Below, piece after piece: positions 34,526-45,171 of a stretch of 64,000 nt of DNA. Under the pieces are notes generated by a model. That model had not been told where the DNA came from. It worked only from the letters and a program-made list of their open reading frames with translations, and did no database searches. A program made the position numbers and the translations under genes. Every line of letters begins with the position of its first letter. Position 1 is the stretch's first letter. The stretch spans positions 16,072 to 80,071 of the forward strand of contig NZ_PJZF01000023.1 in NCBI RefSeq assembly GCF_002858675.1. The letters run 5' to 3'. This DNA is from Chimaeribacter californicus (GTDB taxonomy: Bacteria; Pseudomonadota; Gammaproteobacteria; Enterobacterales; Enterobacteriaceae).

Positions 34526-35416
34526 TCAGGCGTCAAGCTTCTTCAGCCATTCGGCGAACTTCTTGCCTTCGGTGTCATGGCGCACGCCATAGGTCACGAA
34601 GGCTTTCATGTAACCGAGTTTGTCGCCACAGTCGTGGGATTTCCCGCTCATGTGGAACGCCTCTACCGGCTCTTGCTTCATCAGCAGGGCGATGGCGTCG
34701 GTCAGCTGGATTTCATCACCGGCACCCGGCGGGGTTTTCTCCAGGATTGGCCAGATGTCTTTGGACAGCACATAACGGCCCACCACGGCCAGGTTGGACG
34801 GCGCCTCTTCCTGCTTCGGCTTCTCGACCACGGCGGACATCACGGTGCTTTCGCCCGGGGCGATCTCCACACCGTTGCAGTCTGCCACGCCATATTTGGA
34901 GACATCTTTCTCCGGCACCGGCTCAACCATGATCTGGCTGTGGCCGGTCTCTTCGAAGCGCTTCACCATCGCCGCCAGGTTCTCGCGGGTCAGGTCAGCG
35001 GTGGAGTCATCCAGCAGCACGTCCGGCAGCAGCACGATGAACGGTGAGTCACCGACCATCGGCTGGGCGCACAGTACCGCATGGCCCAGGCCTTTGGCCT
35101 GGCCCTGGCGCACCTGCATGATGGTGACGTCCGGCGGGCAGATGGCCTGCACTTCTTTCAGCAGCTGGCGCTTCACGCGGGATTCCAGCACTGCTTCCAG
35201 TTCGAACGAGGTATCGAAGTGGTTTTCAATGGCATTCTTGGAGGAGTGACTGACCAGTACGATCTCCTTGATCCCTGCGGCGACGCACTCATTCACGATA
35301 TACTGGATCAGAGGTTTATCCACGACCGGCAACATCTCCTTTGGGATCGCCTTCGTTGCAGGCAACATACGTGTCCCCAGCCCTGCTACAGGAATTACCG
35401 CTTTCAAATTCGCCAT
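34526..35416 (-). CDS. galU: UTP-glucose-1-phosphate uridylyltransferase (GalU paralogue in the capsule operon)
   Basis: 296 aa with [19 protein letters not shown] and [13 protein letters not shown], so it keeps the GalU rather than GalF pattern. The start is the ATG at 35416. It lies between the wbaP-type initiator and galF, so UDP-glucose production may rise with capsule expression. It is clearly a paralogue of, not identical to, the GalU at 25522. Confidence 0.9.
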   Translation of the reverse strand: MANLKAVIPVAGLGTRMLPATKAIPKEMLPVVDKPLIQYIVNECVAAGIKEIVLVSHSSKNAIENHFDTSFELEAVLESRVKRQLLKEVQAICPPDVTIMQVRQGQAKGLGHAVLCAQPMVGDSPFIVLLPDVLLDDSTADLTRENLAAMVKRFEETGHSQIMVEPVPEKDVSKYGVADCNGVEIAPGESTVMSAVVEKPKQEEAPSNLAVVGRYVLSKDIWPILEKTPPGAGDEIQLTDAIALLMKQEPVEAFHMSGKSHDCGDKLGYMKAFVTYGVRHDTEGKKFAEWLKKLDA

Positions 35417-35492
35417 AGGTTTTTCTTCCCTTTCGTGTAGGTAGTAACTTGTTTGGTTATACGTTCAACGATCACTAAGAATAGTAGAATTC

Positions 35493-36926
35493 TTAGTATG
35501 CACCATCGCGCTTCAGCACCACGTTCACGGTCTTGAACAGAATCGCGATGTCGTTCCACAGTGACCAGTTTTTGACATACCACGCATCGAAATAGACACG
35601 GGTGTCATAATCCACATCATTACGGCCGCTGACCTGCCACAGGCCGGTCATGCCCGGTTTGGCCATCAGGTAGTAGTCCACCTCACCGGCGTAGCGTTCC
35701 AGCTCTTTCTCAATAATCGGGCGCGGGCCGACCAGGCTCATATCACCACGGAACACGTTCCACAGCTGCGGCAGCTCATCCAGGCTGGTACGGCGGATGA
35801 ATTTGCCCACCTTGGTGATGCGCGGGTCGTTCTTCAGTTTGAAGTCCTTGTCCCACTCCGCACGCGCTTCGGCGTCGTTTTCCAGCAGGTTCTGCAACAC
35901 TTCCTGAGAGTTGGTCACCATCGACCGGAACTTCAGGCATTTGAATTTCTTGCCGCCCAGCCCTACACGCTCATGGCCGTAGATCGACGGGCCGCCATCT
36001 TTCGACACCAGATACATCAGGATAAACAGCACCGGTGCCAGCAGCAGCATAATCACCAGCGAGCCAAAAATGTCGAAGGCGCGCTTAATCATACGTGAGG
36101 TGCGTTTCGCCAGATTGTTACTGACCCGCAGAATCATCACCTCATGGCTGAAGATGAACGACATGTCGGTACCGTACAGCGGCACACCACGCAGGGTCGG
36201 GATCACGGAAACCGAACGGCACTGATGTTTCGCCAGGTTTTTCAGCCAGTAGTCACGCAGCGAGTGCTCTTCAAACTCCACCGCCACAATGAACTGGGTA
36301 TCTTCAGTGTTGGTGAGGTCCCACAGGGTTTTCTCATCCTGAATCACCGGCTTGCCCATCATTTCGGTATCGCTGCACGGGGTGACGGCATAGAACGCCA
36401 CCACGTCAAAGCCCAGCACTTCTTCACTCTGCAACGCCACATAGGCTTCGCGGGCGTTTTTCTGGTTACCGATGATCACGGTCTGTTTACGCCAGTACCC
36501 CATCTTGTTCAGCAGGCGTTTCACAATCGAACGCGCCAGCGGAACGGTGATCAGAATAGTGACCCAGGTCAGCAGCCAGAAGTAACGGGATAATTCCCAT
36601 TTTGAGAAGCCCACCATCGCCAGGGCGATAATGGCGAAAATCGCCAGGGTGCGCAGGGTCTCTTTCAGCTCGAACCAGAACGGCTTACGGTAGGTATAAT
36701 GGCGCAGGCGAACCCAGAACCAGACCACCGCAATCAATGAGAGCAACAGATGCGCTAAATAGAAAGAGGTCATCTCGTAGCGCGGAATATAGAGATACAC
36801 GTCGTCAGTGACATGACGTAATATCGCGATCGCGAAAAACAGCGAGAGATTAAAGAACAGGAAATCGGATATTGCCAGTGACAGCTTAACAAAAAAGCCA
36901 CTCAAATTTACATTATAAACGCGCAT
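35493..36926 (-). CDS. Undecaprenyl-phosphate hexose-1-phosphate transferase, WbaP/AmsG-like initiator
   Basis: 477 aa, the size of WbaP. Four to five N-terminal membrane spans, a central CoA-binding-like domain (about 150-270, VIIGNQKNAREAY), then the catalytic PHPT domain (about 285-477) with KRAFDIFGSL, CLKFRSM, RRTSLDELPQLWNVFRGDMSLVGPRP and KPGMTGLWQVSGR. It attaches the first sugar phosphate (galactose in WbaP/AmsG; glucose is possible) to the lipid carrier. It sits in mid-operon rather than first, unlike amylovoran and stewartan clusters. Confidence 0.9.
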   Translation of the reverse strand: MRVYNVNLSGFFVKLSLAISDFLFFNLSLFFAIAILRHVTDDVYLYIPRYEMTSFYLAHLLLSLIAVVWFWVRLRHYTYRKPFWFELKETLRTLAIFAIIALAMVGFSKWELSRYFWLLTWVTILITVPLARSIVKRLLNKMGYWRKQTVIIGNQKNAREAYVALQSEEVLGFDVVAFYAVTPCSDTEMMGKPVIQDEKTLWDLTNTEDTQFIVAVEFEEHSLRDYWLKNLAKHQCRSVSVIPTLRGVPLYGTDMSFIFSHEVMILRVSNNLAKRTSRMIKRAFDIFGSLVIMLLLAPVLFILMYLVSKDGGPSIYGHERVGLGGKKFKCLKFRSMVTNSQEVLQNLLENDAEARAEWDKDFKLKNDPRITKVGKFIRRTSLDELPQLWNVFRGDMSLVGPRPIIEKELERYAGEVDYYLMAKPGMTGLWQVSGRNDVDYDTRVYFDAWYVKNWSLWNDIAILFKTVNVVLKRDGAY

Positions 36927-36967
36927 AATTGACTCTTCTTATATATTCATACTTGCCAAGAAGGTAT

Positions 36968-37003
36968 CAAACGGGCAACGCGTGCCTGAGCGCTGCCCGT
37001 TTG
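36968..37003 (-). repeat. Long perfect hairpin between manB and the initiator gene
   Basis: CAAACGGGCA (36968-36977) and TGCCCGTTTG (36994-37003) pair over 10 bp with a 16-nt loop in the 90-bp gap. On the minus strand it is followed by ATACC, not a U tract. A second hairpin lies on the other side of manB. Confidence 0.6.
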
Positions 37004-37016
37004 TGCCAAGTAAAAA

Positions 37017-38390
37017 TTAATCCCGTAATAGTTTTAATATTTCTTCGGTTTTTTCATTCATCAGCGCGGTATTACGGCGTGATTCCACATTCAGGCGCAC
37101 CACCGGCTCGGTGTTGGAGCTGCGCAGGTTGAAGCGCCACTCGGCATACTCCAGGCTGATGCCGTCGGTCTGGTCGATGTTCAGCGCGTCCGGGGCGAAA
37201 CGGTTGTACACGCGCTGAATCGCCTCTTTCGGGTTGGCAATCACGCTGTTGATCTCGCCGGAGGCCGGGTAGGCTTCCATGCGGTCAGAGACCAGCTCGC
37301 CCAGCGATTTTTTCTTCAGGCACAATAGCTCAGCCACCAGCAACCACGGGATCATCCCGCTGTCGCAGTAGGCGAAGTCGCGGAAGTAGTGGTGCGCGCT
37401 CATTTCGCCGCCATAGATGGCGTCTTCTTTGCGCATACGCTCTTTGATGAACGCGTGACCGGTTTTGGACATCACCGGCTCGCCGCCGGCGGTGGTGACG
37501 ATGTCCACGGTGTTCCAGCTCAGGCGCGGGTCATGGATGATTTTCGCGCCCTGCTCTTTCTCCAGGAACGCCTGGGCCAGCAGGCCGACGATGTAGTAAC
37601 CCTCAATGAAGCGGCCTTTTTCGTCGAACAGGAAGCAGCGGTCAAAGTCACCGTCAAAGGCGATGCCCATGTCGGCGTTGTGCGCCAGCACGGCGGCGGT
37701 GGTGTCTGCGCGGCACTCCGGCAGCAACGGGTTAGGGATGCCGTTCGGGAAGTTGCCGTCCGCCTCGTGGTGCACCTTGATGAACTCCACCGGCACGCCC
37801 TGCGCTTTGAAGCGCGCTTCGATGGCGTCAACCACATGGCCGGCCGCGCCGTTACCGGAGTTGAGCACCAGCTTCAGCGGGGTGAAGTTTTTCAGGTCCA
37901 CGTAGCCCAGCAGGTGTTCGGTGTAGGCATCCAGCAGGGAGATCTGCTTGTAGCTGCCGCGTTTGGCCGGGTCAACCGGGGCGAAATCGTTGGCTTCCGC
38001 CAGGCGCTGCACATCGCGCAGGCCGGTGTCGCCGCTGATCGGCTTAGCGTTTTCACGCACCAGCTTCATGCCGTTGTAGTTCATCGGGTTGTGGCTGGCG
38101 GTGACTTCGATGCCGCCGTCAATGCCCAGGTGGAAGGTGGCGAAGTAGATCTCTTCCGTGCCGCTCAGGCCGATGTCAATCACGTTGGTGCCGGCGTCCT
38201 GCAACCCTTTGGCCAGGGCGAGTTTCAGCCCTTCGCTGGTCAGACGCACATCCCCACCGACGACAATCGTCTCCGGCTTCAGATATTCCCCATAGGCACG
38301 CCCGATCCGGTAAGCAATATCCTCATTAAGTTCTTCACCTAATTGACCGCGAATATCGTAGGCTTTAAAGCATGACAATGAAGTTGGCAT
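37017..38390 (-). CDS. manB: Phosphomannomutase ManB/CpsG
   Basis: 456 aa from the ATG at 38390 ([15 protein letters not shown]). Alpha-D-phosphohexomutase signatures: catalytic serine in [13 protein letters not shown], magnesium-binding DGDFDRC and sugar-binding [12 protein letters not shown]. It converts mannose-6-phosphate to mannose-1-phosphate for ManC. It is 102 bases downstream of manC with hairpins on both sides. Confidence 0.95.
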   Translation of the reverse strand: MPTSLSCFKAYDIRGQLGEELNEDIAYRIGRAYGEYLKPETIVVGGDVRLTSEGLKLALAKGLQDAGTNVIDIGLSGTEEIYFATFHLGIDGGIEVTASHNPMNYNGMKLVRENAKPISGDTGLRDVQRLAEANDFAPVDPAKRGSYKQISLLDAYTEHLLGYVDLKNFTPLKLVLNSGNGAAGHVVDAIEARFKAQGVPVEFIKVHHEADGNFPNGIPNPLLPECRADTTAAVLAHNADMGIAFDGDFDRCFLFDEKGRFIEGYYIVGLLAQAFLEKEQGAKIIHDPRLSWNTVDIVTTAGGEPVMSKTGHAFIKERMRKEDAIYGGEMSAHHYFRDFAYCDSGMIPWLLVAELLCLKKKSLGELVSDRMEAYPASGEINSVIANPKEAIQRVYNRFAPDALNIDQTDGISLEYAEWRFNLRSSNTEPVVRLNVESRRNTALMNEKTEEILKLLRD

Positions 38391-38421
38391 ATACAGTTCC
38401 TTGAGCAAAATATCCCACACC

Positions 38422-38443
38422 GGCGTGCCGGAAACGGCACGCC
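38422..38443 (-). repeat. Perfect 9-bp hairpin with a GAAA/TTTC loop between manC and manB
   Basis: GGCGTGCCG (38422-38430) and CGGCACGCC (38435-38443) flank a 4-nt loop. No U tract follows in the direction of transcription. Next to it a 13-base unit TGGTGAATAATAA is repeated directly (38445-38457 and 38460-38472), between manC and the hairpin. Confidence 0.6.
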
Positions 38444-38491
38444 CTGGTGAATAATAATCTGGTGAATAATAAAAAGATAATAAAGGGTAAA

Positions 38492-39946
38492 TTACACCCG
38501 GCCGTAATTGTCCTGGAAACGGACAATATCATCCTCTTCCAGATAGGCGCCCGAGCGCACTTCAATTAAATCCAGCGAAATTTTGCCGGGGTTTTCCAGC
38601 GAATGGGTTTCACCCAGCGGAATATAAATGGATTCATTTTCCGTCAGGATAAATTGCTCTTCGCCCTTGGTGACTTTGGCCGTCCCGGCGACCACCACCC
38701 AGTGCTCAGCACGGTGATGGTGCATCTGCAGGGAGAGTTTCTCGCCCGGCTTCACGGTGATGCGTTTCACCTGGTAACGCGCACCGGCGTCGATGGAGTC
38801 ATATTTGCCCCACGGACGGTAAACTTCGCGGTGAATGTGGTGTTCCTGGCGACCGGCGGATTTGATCTTCTCAACGATCTTCTTCACGTCCTGCACCTGG
38901 TTAACGTCGGCAATCAGCACGGCGTCTTTGGTCTGCACTACCACCAGGTTCTGCACGCCCACGGTGGTCACCAGGCTTGACTCTGCAAACACATAGTTGT
39001 CCTGCGAGTTGTGGCTGATGACATCACCCTGATGCACGTTGCCGAGTTCGTCTTTCTCGCTGATTTCCCACAGGGAAGACCACGAGCCGACGTCGCTCCA
39101 GCCGGCGTCCATCGGTACCACGATGGCGTCCTGGGTTTTTTCCATCACCGCATAGTCAATGGATTCGTCCGGGCAGCGCAGGAACGCGTCCACGTCCACC
39201 CGCACGAAATCGAGGTCCGGGTCGATGGTGCCCACGGCGTCGGCACAGGCCCCGCCGATGTCGGCGCGGAATTTGTTCAGCTCTTCCAGGTAACGGCTGG
39301 CACGGAACAGGAACATGCCGCTGTTCCAGTAGTAGTGGCCGCTCTCCAGGTACGCCTGGGCGGTGGCCAGATCCGGTTTTTCACGGAACTCGGCCACGCT
39401 GAACGCCACTTCATCCGGCGCGTTGACCGGGTTGTCCAGCGCCACGGCTTCGCCGCGCTTGATGTAACCGTAGCCGGTTTCCGGGCCGGTCGGCACGATG
39501 CCGAAGGTCACCAGTTTGCCTTCCTGCGCATACGGGATGGCGTCAGTCACGGCTTTCTGGAAAGCGGCGGTGTCTTTGATCACGTGGTCTGCGGCCAGCA
39601 CCAGCATCAGCGGGTCTTCGTCCGCGCCTTCAGCCTGGTCCACCGTCAGGGCCGCCAGGGCGATCGCCGGGGCGGTGTTACGGCCGGCCGGCTCCAGAAT
39701 GATGTTTTTGGTCAGCTTGCCCATTTCACGCAGCTGTTCCGCCACAATAAAGCGGTGTACTTCGTTGCAGATCACCACCGGGTTCTGGCAGCTCAGCCCA
39801 TCCAGGCGTTTCAGCGTGGATTGCAGCATAGTCTCGCTGCCGTTCAGGTTCAGGAACTGCTTCGGGTAAAGAATACGGGATAAGGGCCACAAACGGCTGC
39901 CGGAGCCGCCTGCCATAATCACTGGATAGAGTTTCGTTGAGCTCAT
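38492..39946 (-). CDS. manC: Mannose-1-phosphate guanylyltransferase / mannose-6-phosphate isomerase ManC
   Basis: 484 aa from the ATG at 39946; 19 codons upstream are not needed. The N-terminal nucleotidyltransferase has [21 protein letters not shown] and FREKPDL; the C-terminal cupin (about 360-480) has [26 protein letters not shown] and the type II isomerase pattern. It supplies GDP-mannose. No gmd or fcl follows, so fucose is not indicated. Confidence 0.96.
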   Translation of the reverse strand: MSSTKLYPVIMAGGSGSRLWPLSRILYPKQFLNLNGSETMLQSTLKRLDGLSCQNPVVICNEVHRFIVAEQLREMGKLTKNIILEPAGRNTAPAIALAALTVDQAEGADEDPLMLVLAADHVIKDTAAFQKAVTDAIPYAQEGKLVTFGIVPTGPETGYGYIKRGEAVALDNPVNAPDEVAFSVAEFREKPDLATAQAYLESGHYYWNSGMFLFRASRYLEELNKFRADIGGACADAVGTIDPDLDFVRVDVDAFLRCPDESIDYAVMEKTQDAIVVPMDAGWSDVGSWSSLWEISEKDELGNVHQGDVISHNSQDNYVFAESSLVTTVGVQNLVVVQTKDAVLIADVNQVQDVKKIVEKIKSAGRQEHHIHREVYRPWGKYDSIDAGARYQVKRITVKPGEKLSLQMHHHRAEHWVVVAGTAKVTKGEEQFILTENESIYIPLGETHSLENPGKISLDLIEVRSGAYLEEDDIVRFQDNYGRV

Positions 39947-39963
39947 GAGATTTCCCCTTACAC

Positions 39964-41118
39964 CTAGTAAATGATCTGCTTGGATTCGTTGAACGCCTGC
40001 CATTTGGCATCGACGTATTGCCGCATCTCCTGACGGAAACGCGCTTCTGAAAACTTGGTGGCATTCAGCCGGCAGTCCGCGGCGGTAATCGCGTCGCGGT
40101 TCTGTTCGAAACGTTCAACGGCGGCCACCAGGCTCGGCACGGTCTGCGCGTCAAAGAACAGGCCGGTCGGCTGCGCCACGCCCAGCGGGCGCACGGTTTC
40201 CAGCGCCCCACCCTTGCCGAAGGCAATCACCGGCGTGCCGCAGGCCTGCGCTTCCACCGGGGAGATACCGAAATCTTCCTCAGCGGCAAACACAAACGCC
40301 TTGGCGCGGCGCATGTAATCCACCAGCGTGGCGTCATCCTGGAAGCCCAGGATCTCGATGTTGGGCTTAGCCAGGCGTTTCACTTTCTCCATCTCGCTGC
40401 CGTCGCCAATCACTACCAGTTTTTTGTCCGGCATGGCGGCAAAGGCTTCGACGATCAGGTCCATACGCTTGTACGGCACCATGCGCGAGGCGGTGAAGTA
40501 GAACTCTTCTTTGTTCTCATTCAGCATAAAGCGATCAACGTTCACCGGCGGATAGATCACATCCGCCTTGCGGCCGTATACCTTGTGGATACGGCGGGCA
40601 ATAAACTGCGAGTTGCCGATGAAATGGTCAACACCCTTGGCAGTGCGGTAGTCCCACAGGCGCATCTTGTGCAGCAGGTACTTGGCCAGCGAGCCTTTCA
40701 GCCCTTTGTCCAGCCCGGCACCGCGCAGGTACTGGTGCTGGAGGTCCCAGGCGTAGCGGATCGGTGAGTGCACATAGCTGATGTGCAGCTGGTCCGGGCC
40801 GGTCAGCACCCCTTTTGCCACCGCGTGGGAACTGGAGAGCACCACGTCATGCGCGGAGACATCCAGTTGCTCAATCGCCAGCGGCATCAGCGGCAGGTAG
40901 TTCTGGTACTTCTTCTTCACCCGCGGCAGGTTCTGCGCGAAGGAGGTGATGGCGCGTTTGTTGCCGATTTTCTGGCGATCTTTGTCAGACAGGAAATCAA
41001 TCACGGAGTAGAGATCCGCGTCCGGGTAGATCTGCACCAGTTCGCTCAGCACCTTCTCGGCACCGGCGTAGGTCACCAGCCAATCGGTGACAAACCCTAC
41101 GCTATAGTTATTTTCCAT
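39964..41118 (-). CDS. Family 4 glycosyltransferase, WbaZ-like (possible mannosyltransferase)
   Basis: 384 aa from the ATG at 41118 (GAGGAA upstream), overlapping the previous gene by 11 bases. The N-terminus [14 protein letters not shown] and [17 protein letters not shown] match the WbaZ-type GT4 branch. The C-terminal GT-B donor site is [22 protein letters not shown], the EX7E motif. Position directly upstream of manC makes GDP-mannose a reasonable donor; that is inference. Confidence 0.83.
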   Translation of the reverse strand: MENNYSVGFVTDWLVTYAGAEKVLSELVQIYPDADLYSVIDFLSDKDRQKIGNKRAITSFAQNLPRVKKKYQNYLPLMPLAIEQLDVSAHDVVLSSSHAVAKGVLTGPDQLHISYVHSPIRYAWDLQHQYLRGAGLDKGLKGSLAKYLLHKMRLWDYRTAKGVDHFIGNSQFIARRIHKVYGRKADVIYPPVNVDRFMLNENKEEFYFTASRMVPYKRMDLIVEAFAAMPDKKLVVIGDGSEMEKVKRLAKPNIEILGFQDDATLVDYMRRAKAFVFAAEEDFGISPVEAQACGTPVIAFGKGGALETVRPLGVAQPTGLFFDAQTVPSLVAAVERFEQNRDAITAADCRLNATKFSEARFRQEMRQYVDAKWQAFNESKQIIY

Positions 41119-42115
41119 TGTGTTCCTCGGCAATGACTTCATTCAGGGCTTTCCTGACTTTCTCAGCGGTTTTTTCCCACGAAAATTTCTTCGCCTGAAT
41201 GAATCCTTTCGCAATCAGTTTTTCCCGCAATGCCTCATTAAAATAGAGCTGGTTCATTGCAGTTGAAATATCGTCCACATCCAGTGGGTTGACCAAAATA
41301 GCCGCATCGCCCGCCACTTCCGGCAATGAGGTGGTATTCGAGGTAATCACCGGCGTGCCGCAGGCCATGGCTTCAATAACCGGCAGGCCAAATCCTTCAT
41401 ACAGCGAGGCAAATACCAGGCCGCTTGCGCTCTTATAGAGTGAAGGCAAATCTTCCAGGGCGACAAAGTGGGTAAAATGTACCCGGTCGGTCACCTTTAA
41501 TTTTTCCATTAAGGTGGTCAGCTCTTCATTCGGCTTGCCGGTAAATACCAGCTTTACCTCTGGCGGTAAATTCGCCTTACTGAAGGCTTCCAGTGTCCGC
41601 AGCTCATTTTTGTGGGCTTTGCGGTTACTCACACACAAGAAGTATTTGAAGTCGACATTATAAGGTTTTACATCAACATTAAAACTTTCTGATACGCCAT
41701 TACCGACGTTAATGACCTTATTAGGATTAATACCACTCCACTCCACAATGCGTCGCTTGGAAAATTCTGAAACGGTCAGGATTTTTTTCGCCTTCCTGCA
41801 CCCGTTCCGGATAATCACTTGATAAAACAAACGCTTGAACTTACTGGAGTTTTCAGGCCGATCCAGGTGATTCAGGTCGTGCACCGTAAACACATAAGGA
41901 ATTTTCGAAAACAGCGGCGGGATATATCCCGGGAAAAAAATCACATCACCGCGTTTTGACAGACTGGCCATCGCCGTTTTTATCGTATCCGCCGGGGAAA
42001 CCGGTTTGCCGGAAAAATTTGCACTCTCAAACTTATTTATCCGATTAATCTCATCCGCGAAAGTACCAATGCCGCCTGAACCGTCCCATCGGTTGTCGAA
42101 AATAATCCTACTCAT
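41108..42115 (-). CDS. Family 4 glycosyltransferase
   Basis: 335 aa GT-B enzyme. The N-terminal acceptor domain has YVFTVHDLNHLDRPE and ILTVSEFSKRRIVEW; the donor domain has LVFASLYEGFGLPVIEAMACGTPVI with the EX7E pair. It overlaps wzy by 8 bases. It is more A+T-rich than the his or nucleotide-sugar genes, as is common for acquired polysaccharide genes. The sugar is unknown. Confidence 0.85.
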   Translation of the reverse strand: MSRIIFDNRWDGSGGIGTFADEINRINKFESANFSGKPVSPADTIKTAMASLSKRGDVIFFPGYIPPLFSKIPYVFTVHDLNHLDRPENSSKFKRLFYQVIIRNGCRKAKKILTVSEFSKRRIVEWSGINPNKVINVGNGVSESFNVDVKPYNVDFKYFLCVSNRKAHKNELRTLEAFSKANLPPEVKLVFTGKPNEELTTLMEKLKVTDRVHFTHFVALEDLPSLYKSASGLVFASLYEGFGLPVIEAMACGTPVITSNTTSLPEVAGDAAILVNPLDVDDISTAMNQLYFNEALREKLIAKGFIQAKKFSWEKTAEKVRKALNEVIAEEHNGK

Positions 42116-43346
42116 TAGTCATCTCTCTGCGATAGACACTATAAAACCCGAGGTATAACCACGGATACACCATATATAACTGCGCACCGAGTAAAAACGG
42201 CAGAACGAACAGGACAAAAAACACCATGCCCATTTCATTGAATTTGAAATACCGGATTGTGGCGATTAAAAACAGGATTACCCCTATTGCGCCATTCTCA
42301 ATCATCAGGTTGAAAAATCCGCCCAGGCCGGTTAAATCCCAGCCGGGGACTACCGGGAACGGGCCGCGGTATTCGGAATTATTCCGCACCAGGGAATAAG
42401 CCCCGAGGCCCACACCAATATAGGGGTTATCTGCAATGATATTCGGCCCGATATAGGTGGCGGCGATTCGCCCCATCACCAACGACGGGTCATTGCCGCG
42501 CAGCGCCAGCACCTCGTTGAGGTTGCTCAGGTCATCCACATAGTTTTCCGCCACCTTGTACATCACCGCGCCGCCGAGCAGTACGCCCACCAGCATCAGG
42601 GTGGAGAAGCGGAACACATTTTTCGGGTTAATGAAGCTGCGCAGGAACGGGTAACGGAAGGTCATCGCCAGGAAGCCGAACACCGCCGCACCGACGATAC
42701 CGGCCTTGGATTGCGACAGCAGCAGCGCCACGGCAAACAGCGACAGGAACAGCTTACGCTTCAGGAACATCAGCTCGAGCAGCAGCAGGGTACTGATGTA
42801 GAGGCCATACGGGCCGCCTTCCACATAGAAGCCGCGCATACGGTGCGTCGGGCCGTAAGAGACCAGCTTGCTGCCGGCGGCCACGTCCACCATAAACAGC
42901 GCAAAGATCCCAAGCAGGATGATGCCGTTATAGTTCAGGAACTTGCGCACAATGTCCGTGTAGGAGAGGCCGTTGTTGCGGTAGAAGTTAAACGGCAGGC
43001 AGGCCACCACCAGGCAGAGCACCAGCTCCACAAACCGCACCAGCGAAATAACGTACTTGCTTTTCAGCCCGCCGTAGTTGGAGAAGTAGACGTCGGCGGT
43101 GGCCCCCTTGAACAGCGAGAGCAACATCAGCAGCACAAACACCACCAGGAACACCAGCAGTTTGGTTTCAATACGGCGGATAAAGAACGGGAACAGGGAG
43201 ATCGCCATCAGCTCCCATACCTTGACCGGCCCCAGCGCCACGTCAGTAAGCTGACAGGCGATGGCGGTAAAGAAAATAACAATGCTGGAAATCGACAGGC
43301 CGCGGCTGTTTCCCATGCTCATGGCCCGTGAGCTGCTCATCATCAT
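42108..43346 (-). CDS. wzy: Probable repeat-unit polymerase Wzy (O-antigen polymerase/ligase-like)
   Basis: 412 aa with about ten to twelve hydrophobic segments and a larger polar loop in the C-terminal half (about 255-325, with NIIADNPYIGVGLGAYSL and NNSEYRGPFPVVPG), the usual Wzy plan. There is no strong signature motif, so identity rests on topology and on being the only such gene in a Wzx-containing cluster. Three successive ATGs start the frame; the first (43346) overlaps the GT4 stop as ATGA. Confidence 0.78.
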   Translation of the reverse strand: MMMSSSRAMSMGNSRGLSISSIVIFFTAIACQLTDVALGPVKVWELMAISLFPFFIRRIETKLLVFLVVFVLLMLLSLFKGATADVYFSNYGGLKSKYVISLVRFVELVLCLVVACLPFNFYRNNGLSYTDIVRKFLNYNGIILLGIFALFMVDVAAGSKLVSYGPTHRMRGFYVEGGPYGLYISTLLLLELMFLKRKLFLSLFAVALLLSQSKAGIVGAAVFGFLAMTFRYPFLRSFINPKNVFRFSTLMLVGVLLGGAVMYKVAENYVDDLSNLNEVLALRGNDPSLVMGRIAATYIGPNIIADNPYIGVGLGAYSLVRNNSEYRGPFPVVPGWDLTGLGGFFNLMIENGAIGVILFLIATIRYFKFNEMGMVFFVLFVLPFLLGAQLYMVYPWLYLGFYSVYRREMTNE

Positions 43347-44512
43347 AGACGTTCTTCTTTTATTGTAGAGTTGACGGAGTGACCGGCATTCAGGGTCTGG
43401 CGGCTCGCCTGCCCCGCGCCGGGAAGGCGCGTGCCCTCCGGCCGGCGGGCAGTGATGCCGTGCTGTGTGCTGACATAGTCAGAAATTTTTGCGGCCAGGG
43501 CCGCCGGCTCATCGGCCGCGTCCTCTGCCCCATACACCGCGTCCGCGGGCAGGTAATCTTTCATCCCGTCACGGCGCGAGGCGATGATTGGGATGTTGCG
43601 CTTCTGGGCTTCCAGCATCACCAGCGGCACACCCTCAAACTGCGACGGGATCACGATGAAATCCGCCCCGGTGGCATAGGGCCACACCGGGCTGACCCAG
43701 CCGAGGAAGCGGAAACGCACGTTGTCCGGCAGCGTGGCGGCCCGCGCTTTCAGTGCCTCAAGATCCGGGCCGTCACCTGCCACCACCACGTCAAAGGTCA
43801 CCGGCAGAGAGCCGAGGCGCGCCAGCGCGTCTGCCAGTACATCCTGCCCTTTCTGGCGGAAGCTGACGCGGCCCGGCATCAGGATGCGCACGGTGCCGGG
43901 TTGTGGGGTAAAGGCATACCCGACGCCGCGGATCTCAGCCACCGGCGGGGCCGGCACAAAGTTCGGCAGCACGCGCACCTGCGCCCGGGGGTTCCAGCGG
44001 CGCAGGTCGTCGGCGAAACAGGCGGAAATGGTGATGTAGCGTTGGCAGCGCTTATAGGCCACCGCGCCCAGCGCATCTTTCACCCGTGCCAGTTTCGCCC
44101 CCATTTTGCTGAAGCTGTGGGCGTAAGGAATATAGGAGATCACCGAAATCTTCTGGCGCGCCGCCATATTGACGAACACCGACCCGAGTTCGATATCCCC
44201 CTGGATAAGCACAATGTCATCCACCCGCGGGGCCAGCGCTTTCAGGAAGCGGGCCGCACGGGCGCGCAGGCCCAGGTTGAAGAAGGCGTGCAGGATCTCC
44301 AGTTTCTGGTGGCGCACATCGTGTTGCTGGTAAGGGATGTGTGCCTGATCCAGGATCGCCATCAGCTTCTGGTTATCATCCGGCACAAAGCAGGTCAGCT
44401 TCAGCCCTTTGTGCCGAAGTTTTTTAATGTGCTCGAGAGCCATCAGTTCATGGCCGCCCACAATGGCAGCGGTGAAAACAATGGCAATGTGACGATTTTT
44501 TAGCGTTGGCAT
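43343..44512 (-). CDS. Family 4 glycosyltransferase
   Basis: 389 aa. N-terminal segment AIVFTAAIVGGHELMAL, central YISYIPYAHSFS-like region and the linker ISACFADDLRRW; donor domain RILMPGRVSFRQKGQDVLADAL and FIVIPSQFEGVPLVMLEAQ (EX7E). The last 40 or so residues are polar and probably dispensable. Coupled to wzy by a 4-base overlap. GC-rich, unlike the next upstream acetyltransferase gene. Donor unknown. Confidence 0.84.
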   Translation of the reverse strand: MPTLKNRHIAIVFTAAIVGGHELMALEHIKKLRHKGLKLTCFVPDDNQKLMAILDQAHIPYQQHDVRHQKLEILHAFFNLGLRARAARFLKALAPRVDDIVLIQGDIELGSVFVNMAARQKISVISYIPYAHSFSKMGAKLARVKDALGAVAYKRCQRYITISACFADDLRRWNPRAQVRVLPNFVPAPPVAEIRGVGYAFTPQPGTVRILMPGRVSFRQKGQDVLADALARLGSLPVTFDVVVAGDGPDLEALKARAATLPDNVRFRFLGWVSPVWPYATGADFIVIPSQFEGVPLVMLEAQKRNIPIIASRRDGMKDYLPADAVYGAEDAADEPAALAAKISDYVSTQHGITARRPEGTRLPGAGQASRQTLNAGHSVNSTIKEERL

Positions 44513-44558
44513 ACGGCGTCGCGGCTCTGTGAGTTATCGGAAAAAATGCAGTAACGGG

Positions 44559-45143
44559 TTACGCGTGAATCGGGCGCTGGCTGACCACTTTGGCCGGCAC
44601 CCCGGCCACGATGCTGAAGTCCGGGACGTTCTTGGTCACCACGGCCCCGGAGGCGATGACGCACCCGTTGCCGACCCGGACGCCGGGCAGGATCACCGCC
44701 CCGGCCCCGATCCAGACATCATCCCCGATGGTGACAGAGGTTTTCACGTTGTCCCACAAGGCATCTTTCATGTATTCGGTGGTATTTATTTCATGGTTAC
44801 TGGCGATCATGCTCACATATTGGGAAATAATACATTTCTTGCCGATAATTATTTCCCCGCCCGAGGCACGAATATTGTTATATTCGTTAATAGCCGTATC
44901 CTCACCCACCACAATACGGCTGCGGACGCCTTTTTTGGCCATCTCATCGGAACAGGTAATCACACTGCCTTTACCGATGGAGACGCCGGGTTTCAGCGTC
45001 AGCTCATTTTCAGGCCCAATAAACACCGAGGCGGAACTGTCAATACGCACCCGGTTGGCGCGCATTTTTGCCCGGAAACCCAGATGGGATAAATATTTCA
45101 GCGCATCCTTCACCATCAGAAGAATGAAATAAATAGCACTCAT
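44559..45143 (-). CDS. Left-handed beta-helix (hexapeptide repeat) acyltransferase, probably O-acetyltransferase
   Basis: 194 aa. Isoleucine-rich hexapeptide repeats run through [33 protein letters not shown] and [36 protein letters not shown], ending with [10 protein letters not shown], the standard LbH tail. The catalytic His is probably in ASNHEI. The predicted role is acetylation of an EPS sugar from acetyl-CoA in the cytoplasm. Confidence 0.87.
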   Translation of the reverse strand: MSAIYFILLMVKDALKYLSHLGFRAKMRANRVRIDSSASVFIGPENELTLKPGVSIGKGSVITCSDEMAKKGVRSRIVVGEDTAINEYNNIRASGGEIIIGKKCIISQYVSMIASNHEINTTEYMKDALWDNVKTSVTIGDDVWIGAGAVILPGVRVGNGCVIASGAVVTKNVPDFSIVAGVPAKVVSQRPIHA

Positions 45144-45171
45144 TGTTATTCCTTGCTCAAGCGCGTGTCGG

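Noticed and set aside
43379..44503. 374-codon plus-strand frame
   Set aside because: Antisense shadow of an intact GT4 gene; His/Arg-rich, no domain.
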